A stretch of DNA of 45,237 nucleotides from Natrialbaceae archaeon Tc-Br11_E2g14 (GTDB lineage: Archaea; Halobacteriota; Halobacteria; Halobacteriales; Natrialbaceae). Where the stretch lies: positions 1 to 45,237 of the forward strand of contig LKND01000012.1 in NCBI GenBank assembly GCA_001564275.1, in the 5' to 3' direction. A model generated the notes under the pieces. That model saw only the letters and a program-made list of their open reading frames with translations, did no database searches and was not told the origin of the DNA. Below, piece by piece: positions 27,521 to 35,283 of the stretch (its first letter is position 1; each line of letters starts with the position of its first letter). The position numbers were made by a program, and so were the translations under genes.

Positions 27521-28762
27521 ATGGACGACGCACTCATCGCGAGCGGTGATCTCCCGCTCGCCCGGAAGTCGATTCTCCCCGGAACTGGCTTTTTTCTCCC
27601 CGACGACGTCGAGGATGACCTCGAGGACAAACAGGCCGAGGCCGCCCTCGAGGGGGCCGAGGCGGCGGTCGTCGCGGACGCCGACGCCGACGGGCTGGCC
27701 TGCGTGGCGCTGATTCGCGAGACGTACGACGACGTGCAGGTGCTGCCCGAGCCACCAACTGACGAGGACGAGGGTGACGATGTGGCGATGGACGTGGATG
27801 CGGACGAACTCGACGGAGCGGGCGGGAGCGCCCCCCTCGGGGACGACATTGATCCCCTCGAGGCACCCGAGCCGACGCCCCACCGCGTCGCCCTCCTGCC
27901 CGCGAGCCCGCACAACGTCGAGGAGGCCCTCCAGCGGGTGGCAACCTACGGGGACCCCGACATCGACGTCTTCGTCTGTGACCTCTGTCCCGACCGCTAC
28001 GAGTACGTCGAAGCCGAACTCGAGGCCCTCCTCGAGGTCGCGGGTCGGGTTTCGTGGTACGACCACCACCAGTGGGGCGAAGACGTAGCTGAAGCCGTCG
28101 AGGCCGCGGGCGTCGACCTCGTCGTCGGTGACTCCGACACCGAGTGCACGGCCGACGTCGCCCTTCGCTCGCTCGGCGACGACTTCCCCGAGCGGTTCGA
28201 GACGCTGGCGGCCGTGACCAGGGATCACGATCTCTGGCTGCGGGAGGACCCCCGCTCTGACGACCTCGCCGACTACGCCTACTGGACCGGCGCCGCCGAG
28301 TACGTCGAGGTCGTCCGGGAGTACGGCGCGGACCTCCCCGCGTGGGTCGCGGACTTCCTCGAGGAGCGTCGCGTCGAGAAACAGGCCCTGATCGACCGGG
28401 CGGTCGCCCGTGGGGAGCTCCGCGAGGTCGGTCCCTACACCGTCGGCATCACCTACGGACGGTGTTCACAGAACGAGGTCGCCGAAGCGATGCGCGAACA
28501 GGGCGCGGACGCCTCCGTCGTCGTCAAGCCGGCCGGCTCGGCGTCGATCCGCGGGACCGACGCGTTCGACAAGTGCCACGAGGTCGCCGGCCGCGTCAAC
28601 GGTGGCGGCCATCCCAAGGCCGCGGGCTGTAAGCCCGACATCTACGACGACATGCTCGATTTCGCCCACCACTGGACCTCCCGTGGGGCGATCACGAAGC
28701 GGGTCATCCTCGAGGCGTTCGAGGCGGTTATCGAGGCCGAACAGGTCGAACAGACCGACTAG
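27521..28762 (+). CDS. DHH-family phosphoesterase (RecJ-like)
   Basis: A 413-residue phosphodiesterase with the DHH-DHHA1 architecture. Motif I is VVADADADGLACVAL (51-63), motif II includes VCDLCPD, motif III is SWYDHHQW (DHH 181-183), motif IV TRDHD (234-238) and the DHHA1 substrate motif GGGHPKAAG (361-369). An acidic, low-complexity insertion (about 77-120) follows motif I. These enzymes cut phosphodiester bonds in DNA, RNA or cyclic dinucleotides using Mn; substrate not deducible. Some haloarchaeal versions are annotated as single-stranded-DNA exonucleases. Confidence 0.9.
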   Translation: MDDALIASGDLPLARKSILPGTGFFLPDDVEDDLEDKQAEAALEGAEAAVVADADADGLACVALIRETYDDVQVLPEPPTDEDEGDDVAMDVDADELDGAGGSAPLGDDIDPLEAPEPTPHRVALLPASPHNVEEALQRVATYGDPDIDVFVCDLCPDRYEYVEAELEALLEVAGRVSWYDHHQWGEDVAEAVEAAGVDLVVGDSDTECTADVALRSLGDDFPERFETLAAVTRDHDLWLREDPRSDDLADYAYWTGAAEYVEVVREYGADLPAWVADFLEERRVEKQALIDRAVARGELREVGPYTVGITYGRCSQNEVAEAMREQGADASVVVKPAGSASIRGTDAFDKCHEVAGRVNGGGHPKAAGCKPDIYDDMLDFAHHWTSRGAITKRVILEAFEAVIEAEQVEQTD

Positions 28763-29054
28763 CCCGTTGGTTTTGAGCCCGTTCTCGAGTGAGTTCGAAG
28801 ACGGCCGACGCTACAGATACTGGAGCAATAAACGTCGATTATTGAAGCGACATCCGCTCATACGGTCCATTGTAGTTCTTTACCGGCGATTGCGGGGGCC
28901 GGGGTGGCGATCGCCGGTAAAACGCTACAATGATCCGTATCAGTGTAAAGTACTGCTCGTGATCGACTGGGGTGGGGGGCGACGGTCGCTACCGTCGCTC
29001 GGGCGTCCTCGCTGGTGACGGTACAACACCCACAAGAAGCGATGGGGCCGCAGT
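28763..29054. other. Intergenic region between convergent genes
   Basis: A 292-base gap between the DHH gene and the leftward membrane ferredoxin gene. Its centre holds the long imperfect inverted repeat 28860-28940. The flanks have no promoter-like or coding sequence that I can support. Confidence 0.4.
28860..28940. repeat. Long imperfect inverted repeat, 34-base arms
   Basis: The left arm (28860-28893, starting ATACGG..CATTGTAG) and right arm (28907-28940) are reverse complements at 28 of 34 positions, with a 13-base loop (28894-28906). The core segments ATTGTAG, TTTACCGGCGAT and ATACGG match perfectly. It is placed exactly between two convergent genes and could be a bidirectional terminator, a palindromic mobile unit or a protein-binding site. 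Confidence 0.6.
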
Positions 29055-29633
29055 TTACGGCGCTTCGTTCGTCTCGATCGAGAACTCCCCGCGTGGGTAA
29101 GCGACGCAGGTCAGCACGTAGCCGTCACCCATCTCGTTCTCGTCGAGCATCTGCTGGTCGTCGTGTTCGACCAGTTCGTTCGCGTCACCGGAGATCTGCC
29201 CCGCACAGGAGACACAGCTTCCCTCGCGGCAGGCATACGGCAGGTCCCAGCCCTGCTCTTCGCCCTGATCGAGCAGTGGCTCGTTGTTCGCCACCTCGAT
29301 CGTCTCGCCTTCCTTGACGAATTCGACGTCGTAGTACTCGATCTCGTCCTCGGGAATGTCACCCGGGCCTGGTTCAGCCTCCTCGGCCTCGCCGCCCTCG
29401 AGCTCCGCGCCGGCTTCCCCGCCACCGACGGCAGCGACGGCCCCGCCGCCACCGATCGCCCGGTTCATTGGTTCGGGGAAGTCGGTTTCGGGTACGCTCT
29501 CGGCACGGTGCTCGATGACATCCTGCGTGATGTCCTCGGTGGGTCGCCAGGGCGTTCCCTTCGTGAAGTGCAGAATAGTCGCCCCGACCGTCAGAACGAC
29601 CCCGATGACGAGCCCCATCGTGGCGTAATCCAT
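29055..29633 (-). CDS. Membrane-tethered [2Fe-2S] ferredoxin
   Basis: A 192-residue protein with an N-terminal membrane span (residues about 5-22, TMGLVIGVVLTVGATIL), a long acidic Gly/Glu-rich linker (60-98) and a C-terminal plant-type ferredoxin domain. The cluster cysteines are C135, C140, C143 and C176 (CREGSCVSC ... LTCVAYP). It could feed electrons to or from a membrane protein. It lies leftward, convergent to the DHH gene. Unlike the ferredoxin at 18275 it lacks the acidic insertion of soluble halobacterial ferredoxin, so the two are distinct types. Confidence 0.87.
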   Translation of the reverse strand: MDYATMGLVIGVVLTVGATILHFTKGTPWRPTEDITQDVIEHRAESVPETDFPEPMNRAIGGGGAVAAVGGGEAGAELEGGEAEEAEPGPGDIPEDEIEYYDVEFVKEGETIEVANNEPLLDQGEEQGWDLPYACREGSCVSCAGQISGDANELVEHDDQQMLDENEMGDGYVLTCVAYPRGEFSIETNEAP

Positions 29634-29795
29634 ATGCGTGGATGTTGGGCGAGGTGATTTATGTGTGTTGCTCTTCGTCCGACCGGGTCGTATCCGCCCG
29701 AGGACGCAGTCCGGTCACCGGGTTGGTCCCCGAAGACTGTCGATGGCGTGACACGCAGGGACAGGATTACGTCCGTCGACTCGAGTGGATGGCAC

Positions 29796-30371
29796 ATGCC
29801 AGTCTCTCGGATACTCTCCCACGTCATCATGGCCCCCGGCATCGTGGTCCACGAGTTCGCCCACAAACTCGCCTGTGACCTCACCGGCGTCGAGGTGACG
29901 GACGTGTCGTACTTCCGGCTTGGCGACCCACCGGGATACGTCCGCCACGCGGATCCCGCGACCTACCGCACCGCCTTCTTCATCAGTGTCGCCCCCTTCG
30001 TCGTCAACACCCTGTTCGCGCTGGCACTCTTCGCGAGCGGTTTGCTCCTCTTCGAGTCGATCGCTCCGCTCGAGGCCGAGGTGGCGACCCTCGAGGCGTT
30101 CGCCGCGGCCGAACCGGTCACCCAGGCGGGGATCGCGGTGCTGGGATGGCTCGGTCTCAGCGTCGGGATGCAGGCGTTCCCGAGTACGGGAGATGCGAAC
30201 ACCCTCTGGTCACGAACTCGTCGTGACCTCCGAGCTGCGCCGCTCGTCCTCGCCGGTCTGCCGGTCGTGTTCCTGATCTACCTCGTGAACCTGCTCTCGT
30301 GGGCCTACGCACACCTCTTTTATGCACTTGGCCTGGCGGCGGGTGCGTTCTGGTTGCTTGGTGCCGTCTAG
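29796..30371 (+). CDS. M50-like membrane metalloprotease family protein (HEFAH)
   Basis: A 191-residue membrane protein. The HEFAH motif (in [14 protein letters not shown], residues about 18-25) is the HExxH zinc site of integral membrane metalloproteases and DUF3267-like relatives. Four hydrophobic segments follow. A second zinc ligand is not obvious by eye; the later TGDANTLW segment contains a possible Asp. It may cleave a membrane substrate, or be an inactive relative. ATG 29796 is used since the upstream in-frame sequence is atypical. Confidence 0.75.
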   Translation: MPVSRILSHVIMAPGIVVHEFAHKLACDLTGVEVTDVSYFRLGDPPGYVRHADPATYRTAFFISVAPFVVNTLFALALFASGLLLFESIAPLEAEVATLEAFAAAEPVTQAGIAVLGWLGLSVGMQAFPSTGDANTLWSRTRRDLRAAPLVLAGLPVVFLIYLVNLLSWAYAHLFYALGLAAGAFWLLGAV

Positions 30372-30420
30372 CGGACGACACTCCGATACGTCCATACCCC
30401 TGGACCTCGACCGTTCGGCC

Positions 30421-31332
30421 ATGCAGGCAGACGCCGTGGTGCTCGACGTCGACGGCGTGATCGTCGACGTCGCGGACTCCTATCGCCGCGCCATCGTCGA
30501 CTCCATCGCCCAGGTGTACGGCCGAACGATCGACCGCGACGACGTCCAGGCGTTCAAGAACGCCGGCGGCTTCAACAACGATTGGGAACTCACCCACGCC
30601 GCCGCCCTCTACATCCTGGCGTCCGGCGAGGGGTACCGGCGCTCGATCGGGGCCTACACCGACGCCATCGCCGAAGCCGGTGGCGGCCTCGAGGCCGCCG
30701 AGTCGGTCGTGCACGAGACACTCGGCGCGCGCGAGGCCCAGCGCGTGCTCACCCGATGGGACACCGACCGTCTCCGGGACGTATTCCAGCAACTCTACCT
30801 TGGGGCCGAGCTCTACCGGTCCCTCGAGGGGGGTGAGCCCGACATCGCCCGCGAGACGGCTGCCGATGAAGACACCGACGGCACTGTCCCCGAGCCACCG
30901 GGGTTCATCCACGACGAACCCCTCCTCCTCGAGCCCGACGTTCGCGATCACCTCCTCGAGACCTTCGACGTGGGCGTCGTCACCGGTCGCCCCGCCGCCG
31001 AGGCCTCGATCGCCCTCGAGCGCGCGGGTCTCGATATTCCGGCCACCCACCGGTTCACCATGGACGACTGGGCGGAAGGCAAACCCCATCCCCATGCGCT
31101 GGTCACCCTCGGGGAGCGGTTCGGTGCCCACTCGGTCGTCTTCGTGGGTGACACCCTCGACGACATCGAAACGGCGGTCAACGCCGATGCAGTCGATTCC
31201 GAGCGGACCTACCGTGGCGTCGGCGTCCTCACGGGTGGGCTCTCGGGAGAGGCGGGCCGAGAGCTGTTCGCCGAGGCCGGGGCAGCGACCGTTCTCGAGT
31301 CGATCAACGACCTTCCTGGCGCGCTCGAGTAG
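30421..31332 (+). CDS. HAD-superfamily hydrolase (TIGR01548 type)
   Basis: A 303-residue phosphatase-like enzyme. Motif I is [10 protein letters not shown] (nucleophile Asp8), motif [10 protein letters not shown], motif [15 protein letters not shown] (Lys) and motif [14 protein letters not shown]. The long cap region (40-180) with [18 protein letters not shown] fits the haloarchaeal/cyanobacterial TIGR01548 group, often associated with histidine or sugar phosphates, but the substrate is unknown. The ATG at 30421 follows a CCATGC start and is directly before motif I. Confidence 0.88.
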   Translation: MQADAVVLDVDGVIVDVADSYRRAIVDSIAQVYGRTIDRDDVQAFKNAGGFNNDWELTHAAALYILASGEGYRRSIGAYTDAIAEAGGGLEAAESVVHETLGAREAQRVLTRWDTDRLRDVFQQLYLGAELYRSLEGGEPDIARETAADEDTDGTVPEPPGFIHDEPLLLEPDVRDHLLETFDVGVVTGRPAAEASIALERAGLDIPATHRFTMDDWAEGKPHPHALVTLGERFGAHSVVFVGDTLDDIETAVNADAVDSERTYRGVGVLTGGLSGEAGRELFAEAGAATVLESINDLPGALE

Positions 31333-31476
31333 CGCGCTACCGCGCATCTCGAGTGGGCCTGGCCCGGAACGCTCGGGTACCCCCGAATCGAAGGGCCTAC
31401 CTTCGTCAGCGCTCGACCCAGTTATCAACTCATGCGCCCGTCCGTTATTTGACGCCCCCTTCCCTACCACACGGAC

Positions 31477-33021
31477 ATGACCCGCCACGAGGGGTTCGTC
31501 CGCCCGTCGAGTGACCTGCCCGGCAGCCCCACCTCCCCGTGGCTCGCCACCACCCCCGACGCTGCCTACCCCGCCCTCCAGGGCGACGTCACTGCCGACG
31601 TCTGTATCGTTGGGGCGGGTATCACCGGCCTCTCGACGGCCGTCGACTGCCTCGAGCGCGATCGCTCGGTCGTCGTCATCGAGCGCGACCAGGTTGGGGC
31701 GGGCACCACCGGGGCGTCGACGGCCACCCTCACCAGCCAGCACGGCCTGTGCTATGCGCGGCTCACGCGGGAGTTCGGTCAGCGGGCAGCCCGCACCTAC
31801 GCCAGCGTGAACGAGGCTGCCATCGAGACGGTGGCCGCCCGGATCGACTCCCTCGACGCCGACTGTGGGTTCGAGCGGCAACCGGCGTACGTGTACGGGG
31901 ACGAACCCGACCGCCTCAGACGGGAGGCCCGGGCTGGGGCCGCGGCCGGCCTCGAGGCCACACTCGTCACGTCCGTCCCGCCGTTCGAACGAGCGACCGC
32001 GGCGGTGAAGGTCGCGGGGCAGGCGGCGTTCCACCCACGGGCCTACCTGCTCTCCCTCGCCGAATCGCTGTACGGGGCCCCCGGTGCGCGGATCCACGAG
32101 GGAACGCGCGTCCTCGCGGTCGATCCAGGCACCCGACCACGAGTCCATACATCCGACGGGCGCGTCACCGCCGACCACGTCGTCCTCGCGACGGGCTATC
32201 CACTGCTCGAGCGTGTGGGTCTCGACGCCCGCCTCTACCCCCAGCGGTCATACGGGCTCGCGCTGCGGATCGGCACCGACGGCCCGAGTGGGCTCTATCA
32301 CCGGATCTCCGACCCAGTGCGGTCGGTGCGGACGCACCGCCATGGCGGGGGCGAACGGCTGCTCGTCGGCGGCGAACACCACAAGACCGGCCAGGGTGGT
32401 TCGACCACCAACCGTTACGAGCGCCTGCTCGAGTGGGCTCGCGGGCGCTTTCCCGTCGAGCGGGTGGTCCACCGGTGGTCGGGGCAGGACTACGTCTCGA
32501 TCGACGGTCTTCCGTTGATCGGGCGACCGGGCCCCGTCGACGGGGTCTCGATCGCCACCGGCTTCGGTGGCTGGGGACTGACCACCGGCGTCGCCGCCGG
32601 TCGCTTGCTCGCCGACTCGATCACCGGGTCCACACCCCCGGCGCTCGATCTGTTCGACCCGCTCCGGCTCACCCCGAAGGCCTCGCTCTCGCGGGGACTC
32701 ACCGAGAACGCCGACGCGGCCAGTCAGCTCGTCACCGACTGGGCACGGACCCTGGTCACCCCGGACGCTCGGGCCATCGACCCGGGTACCGGCCGGGTCA
32801 TCCGCACCGGGCGGCGACCCGTCGCAGCCGCTCGCGACGCCGCGGGCACCCTCCACACGGTGTCGGCGGTCTGTCCCCACGATCGAGGCATCCTCGAATG
32901 GAACGACGCCGAGTGCACCTGGGATTGCCCCTGCCATGGCTCCCGGTTCGCCCCCGATGGCCGGCTCATCGAGGGACCGGCGACCGCGGACCTCGAGTCG
33001 GTGACGGTGCCGCGAGAGTGA
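31477..33021 (+). CDS. FAD-dependent oxidoreductase (DAO fold) fused to a Rieske domain
   Basis: A 514-residue flavoprotein. Residues about 38-390 form the D-amino acid oxidase fold with the FAD motif DVCIVGAGITGLSTAVD and late TGFGGWGLTTGVAAG. Residues 420-514 form a Rieske [2Fe-2S] domain with C466-P-H468 and C484-P-C-H487. The combination moves electrons from an oxidised amine/hydroxy substrate through flavin to the Rieske centre. The N-terminal PSSDLPGSPTSPWLATTP is a common lead-in of this family. Such proteins occur widely in bacteria and haloarchaea, but the substrate is not known. Promoter GTTATTTGAC about 25-35 bases before ATG 31477. Confidence 0.88.
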   Translation: MTRHEGFVRPSSDLPGSPTSPWLATTPDAAYPALQGDVTADVCIVGAGITGLSTAVDCLERDRSVVVIERDQVGAGTTGASTATLTSQHGLCYARLTREFGQRAARTYASVNEAAIETVAARIDSLDADCGFERQPAYVYGDEPDRLRREARAGAAAGLEATLVTSVPPFERATAAVKVAGQAAFHPRAYLLSLAESLYGAPGARIHEGTRVLAVDPGTRPRVHTSDGRVTADHVVLATGYPLLERVGLDARLYPQRSYGLALRIGTDGPSGLYHRISDPVRSVRTHRHGGGERLLVGGEHHKTGQGGSTTNRYERLLEWARGRFPVERVVHRWSGQDYVSIDGLPLIGRPGPVDGVSIATGFGGWGLTTGVAAGRLLADSITGSTPPALDLFDPLRLTPKASLSRGLTENADAASQLVTDWARTLVTPDARAIDPGTGRVIRTGRRPVAAARDAAGTLHTVSAVCPHDRGILEWNDAECTWDCPCHGSRFAPDGRLIEGPATADLESVTVPRE

Positions 33022-33090
33022 TCCTCTCGGCTCCGTGGGGCCGGTCGAACGCGGTACGTTTTTGGCCCTCTCGAGCCGACAGTCGACGCG

Positions 33091-33675
33091 ATGACCGAGC
33101 TGGTGCGGGCGGCGACGGCGATCCAGGCCGGCGAGGCCGTCGTTTATCCGACCGAGACGGTGTACGGACTGGGCGCGGACGCTCTGAACGCGACGGCTGT
33201 CGAGCGGGTTTACGACATCAAGGGTCGTGATCGGTCGAACCCGATTTCGATGGCCGTCCCCTCGGTTCCGGCGGCCTTCGAGTACGTCGCGACGAGCGAC
33301 CGGGAGCGCCAGTTCATGGCGCGGTTCCTGCCGGGCCCGGTGACCGTCCTCTGTCGGCGGCGGTCGTCGGTTCCGGACGTCCTCACCGCTGGTGGGGACC
33401 GGGTCGGGATTCGCGTCCCCGATCACCCACTCGCCTTGCGCCTCTGTGAGCGCGCCACCACGCCGATCACGGCCACGAGCGCGAACATCAGTGGTGGCGG
33501 GAGCGTCCGCCATCCGGACGCACTCGACGATCGCGTGCGCGAATCGGCGGCTGTCGTCCTCGAGGCCGGCGGAACCCGGGGTACCGAGAGCACGGTTGTC
33601 GACGTCGAGGCCGGGACGATCCACCGGCGTGGGGCGGGGGCCAACGCGATCGAGGCCTGGCTCGAGTCCCAGTGA
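33091..33675 (+). CDS. L-threonylcarbamoyladenylate synthase (Sua5/YrdC family)
   Basis: A 194-residue enzyme of the YrdC fold that makes threonylcarbamoyl-AMP, the precursor of t6A in tRNA. YPTETVYGLGADA, the KGRDRSNPISM nucleotide-binding region, TSANISGGG and the closing RGTESTVVDVEAG are characteristic. No C-terminal Sua5 domain is present, so this is the short YrdC form. It ends only 12 bases from the stop of the convergent Cas4-like gene. I avoid a symbol since haloarchaea may encode more than one YrdC-fold protein. Confidence 0.92.
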   Translation: MTELVRAATAIQAGEAVVYPTETVYGLGADALNATAVERVYDIKGRDRSNPISMAVPSVPAAFEYVATSDRERQFMARFLPGPVTVLCRRRSSVPDVLTAGGDRVGIRVPDHPLALRLCERATTPITATSANISGGGSVRHPDALDDRVRESAAVVLEAGGTRGTESTVVDVEAGTIHRRGAGANAIEAWLESQ

Positions 33676-33687
33676 TGGTCGAGACGG

Positions 33688-34434
33688 TCACCCGAACCCC
33701 AGCAGCGAGCGGAGGCTCCGCGTGCGCACGCCACAGGTGTCGGCGTACTCACAGTGCTCGCACTTCTCGCTGTTTTGGAGCCGTGGCGGCGGCCCGTCGA
33801 GTTCCCGGACTTCTCGGAGCGTGCGCCGGTAGGCAGCCTTCCGCCGAGTGGTCATCGGGACGTATCGAATTCGGCCGTAGGCCGGGTACTCCACCCACGC
33901 GCCCCCGACGCGTTCGCCGCGTGTCCAGGCCAGTGCCTTCGCGGCGGCGACAGCGTGGACGGTCTGTGACTCCCAGACGCCGTTATCGGGTGGCCGCCCG
34001 GTCGAGACGAGCACGGGCTCGAGCGGGTCGGCGAGAATCTTGTGGACGATACCGTGGCAGTCCCGGCCCGCGACGAAGGCGTCCGTCTCGATGGGGGCAC
34101 AGATGGCAGCCCACCGATCGTGGGTGGTCTGGGTGACGTCTCTGGCTGATCCGTCAGTTTCCGTCGCCTCCTCGAGGGACTCGAGCCCGTTGCTCGTCGC
34201 GCGGAGCCGTTCACGCGTGCTGGCCAGCCGGGCCCGGTATACGGATGGCTCGAGGGCGATGGGTTCGCTGTCGAGGGTCGAATCGTCCGCCTCGAGCAAC
34301 GCCGGATACCGGGTGGCGAGGGCACGGATGGTGGCAACTCGGGGTGGCGGCTCGCGGTCGTCGTCCCGGCGGTAGTACAGCTTTCGGGGGCAGTAGGCGG
34401 CAGTCCGGAGGTCGCTGAACGCGACGCGTGACAT
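33688..34434 (-). CDS. Cas4-like (Dna2/RecB family) Fe-S protein with degenerate nuclease motifs
   Basis: A 248-residue protein with the four conserved Cas4 cysteines: C15 in TAAYCPRKLYY and C225, C228 and C234 in CEHCEYADTCG, which bind a [4Fe-4S] cluster. The middle part looks like the RecB nuclease core (GRDCHGIVHKI ... EPVLVSTGRPPDNGVW ... SQTVHAVAAAKAL). By eye the motif II Asp appears as His131 and the ExK motif as LVS (142-144), so the metal site appears lost. No CRISPR array or other cas gene is in the window. Promoter-like TACATATACC lies about 28 bases upstream of ATG 34434. Confidence 0.75.
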   Translation of the reverse strand: MSRVAFSDLRTAAYCPRKLYYRRDDDREPPPRVATIRALATRYPALLEADDSTLDSEPIALEPSVYRARLASTRERLRATSNGLESLEEATETDGSARDVTQTTHDRWAAICAPIETDAFVAGRDCHGIVHKILADPLEPVLVSTGRPPDNGVWESQTVHAVAAAKALAWTRGERVGGAWVEYPAYGRIRYVPMTTRRKAAYRRTLREVRELDGPPPRLQNSEKCEHCEYADTCGVRTRSLRSLLGFG

Positions 34435-34518
34435 GTGGGCGCTGGCCCCGCGATGGTATATGTACTACTGGTTGGCCGGGCGGGCCCGAGGACCGTCCGA
34501 CCCCTGCTGTGGCCCCGG

Positions 34519-35109
34519 TCAGAACGAGACGTCCGTCTCCATCCCCTCGGTGGCGTCCTCGAGGCCGTCCTCGCGGACGTCAGTTGCCATTCGGGAGGCG
34601 AGGTCCGAATCCGCGAGCAGGCTGTCGAACTCCTCACGGTAGCGGTCGTTCGCGGCACGGGATTCGCCTTTGGCTGCCGCGACCTTCCGGTAGCGGCTGA
34701 TCGTCTCCGTATCGACGTCGTACTCGGCAGCGAGGGTCTCGTCGGGTTCTTCCCGGTCACGGATCGCCACGAGATCGACCTCGTCGGCGTCGTCGGCGTC
34801 CACCAGGTGGAGCGCACAGCGGGCCTCGAACACTGTCGATTCCTCGACGTCCAGTTTCGCGGCCAGTTCCGCGTCTGACGTGTGGTCGTAGTACCCTCTG
34901 GCGACCTGTTTGAGTCCCGCCTCCGAGAGCGGCGTTTCGAAGCCGTAGCGCTCTTTCATCTGGGCGATGACGCCCTCGAGGCGGTCCTCGATGGAGCGTT
35001 CGTCCTTCTCCAGGGAGCCACGGGTGTCCTCCTGGGACTCGGTGACCGTGTCCTCGCCGTCGGTGACGTTAGTGAATATATCGCGGAGTTCCTCGGTTTT
35101 CTCGTTCAT
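34519..35109 (-). CDS. Conditioned medium-induced protein 4-like protein
   Basis: A 196-residue acidic protein, MNEKTEELRDIFTNVTDGEDTV ... with repeated short helical units that look like degenerate helix-turn-helix motifs: DAELAAKLDVEESTVFEARCAL and DETLAAEYDVDTETISRYRKVA. It matches the haloarchaeal protein named after a Natrialba magadii gene induced by conditioned medium (cell-density linked). DNA binding is suggested by the HTH-like units, not shown. TATA-like GCTTTAAATAGCC (about 35130-35143) stands about 25-30 bases before ATG 35109. Divergent from the HdrD-like gene. Confidence 0.75.
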   Translation of the reverse strand: MNEKTEELRDIFTNVTDGEDTVTESQEDTRGSLEKDERSIEDRLEGVIAQMKERYGFETPLSEAGLKQVARGYYDHTSDAELAAKLDVEESTVFEARCALHLVDADDADEVDLVAIRDREEPDETLAAEYDVDTETISRYRKVAAAKGESRAANDRYREEFDSLLADSDLASRMATDVREDGLEDATEGMETDVSF

Positions 35110-35181
35110 GATTTCACTCTCCCGACGGGTGGCTATTTAAAGCTGTTGCCAACCGAAGCCGAACGCGATTGCCAGCCACGA

Positions 35182-35215
35182 CGGGAATAAACTCACAACA
35201 AAATGGTTATTCCCG
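35182..35215. promoter_or_regulatory. Candidate operator, 9-base inverted repeat
   Basis: CGGGAATAA at 35182-35190 and TTATTCCCG at 35207-35215 form a perfect 9-base inverted repeat with 16 bases between. It lies in the 174-base divergent promoter region of the cmi4-like and HdrD/FadF-like genes. A related half-site GGGGAATA is close to the latter's ATG (about 35272-35279). Binding protein unknown. Confidence 0.4.
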
Positions 35216-35283
35216 GATGACGGCACCGGGGTTAAGTCGGCTCTGTGCGAAGATTTAAGTTCACCTGCTCCGGGGAATAGTAC

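Noticed and set aside
33688..35109. CRISPR locus suggested by the Cas4-like gene
   Set aside because: No spaced direct repeats and no cas1, cas2 or interference gene in the window.
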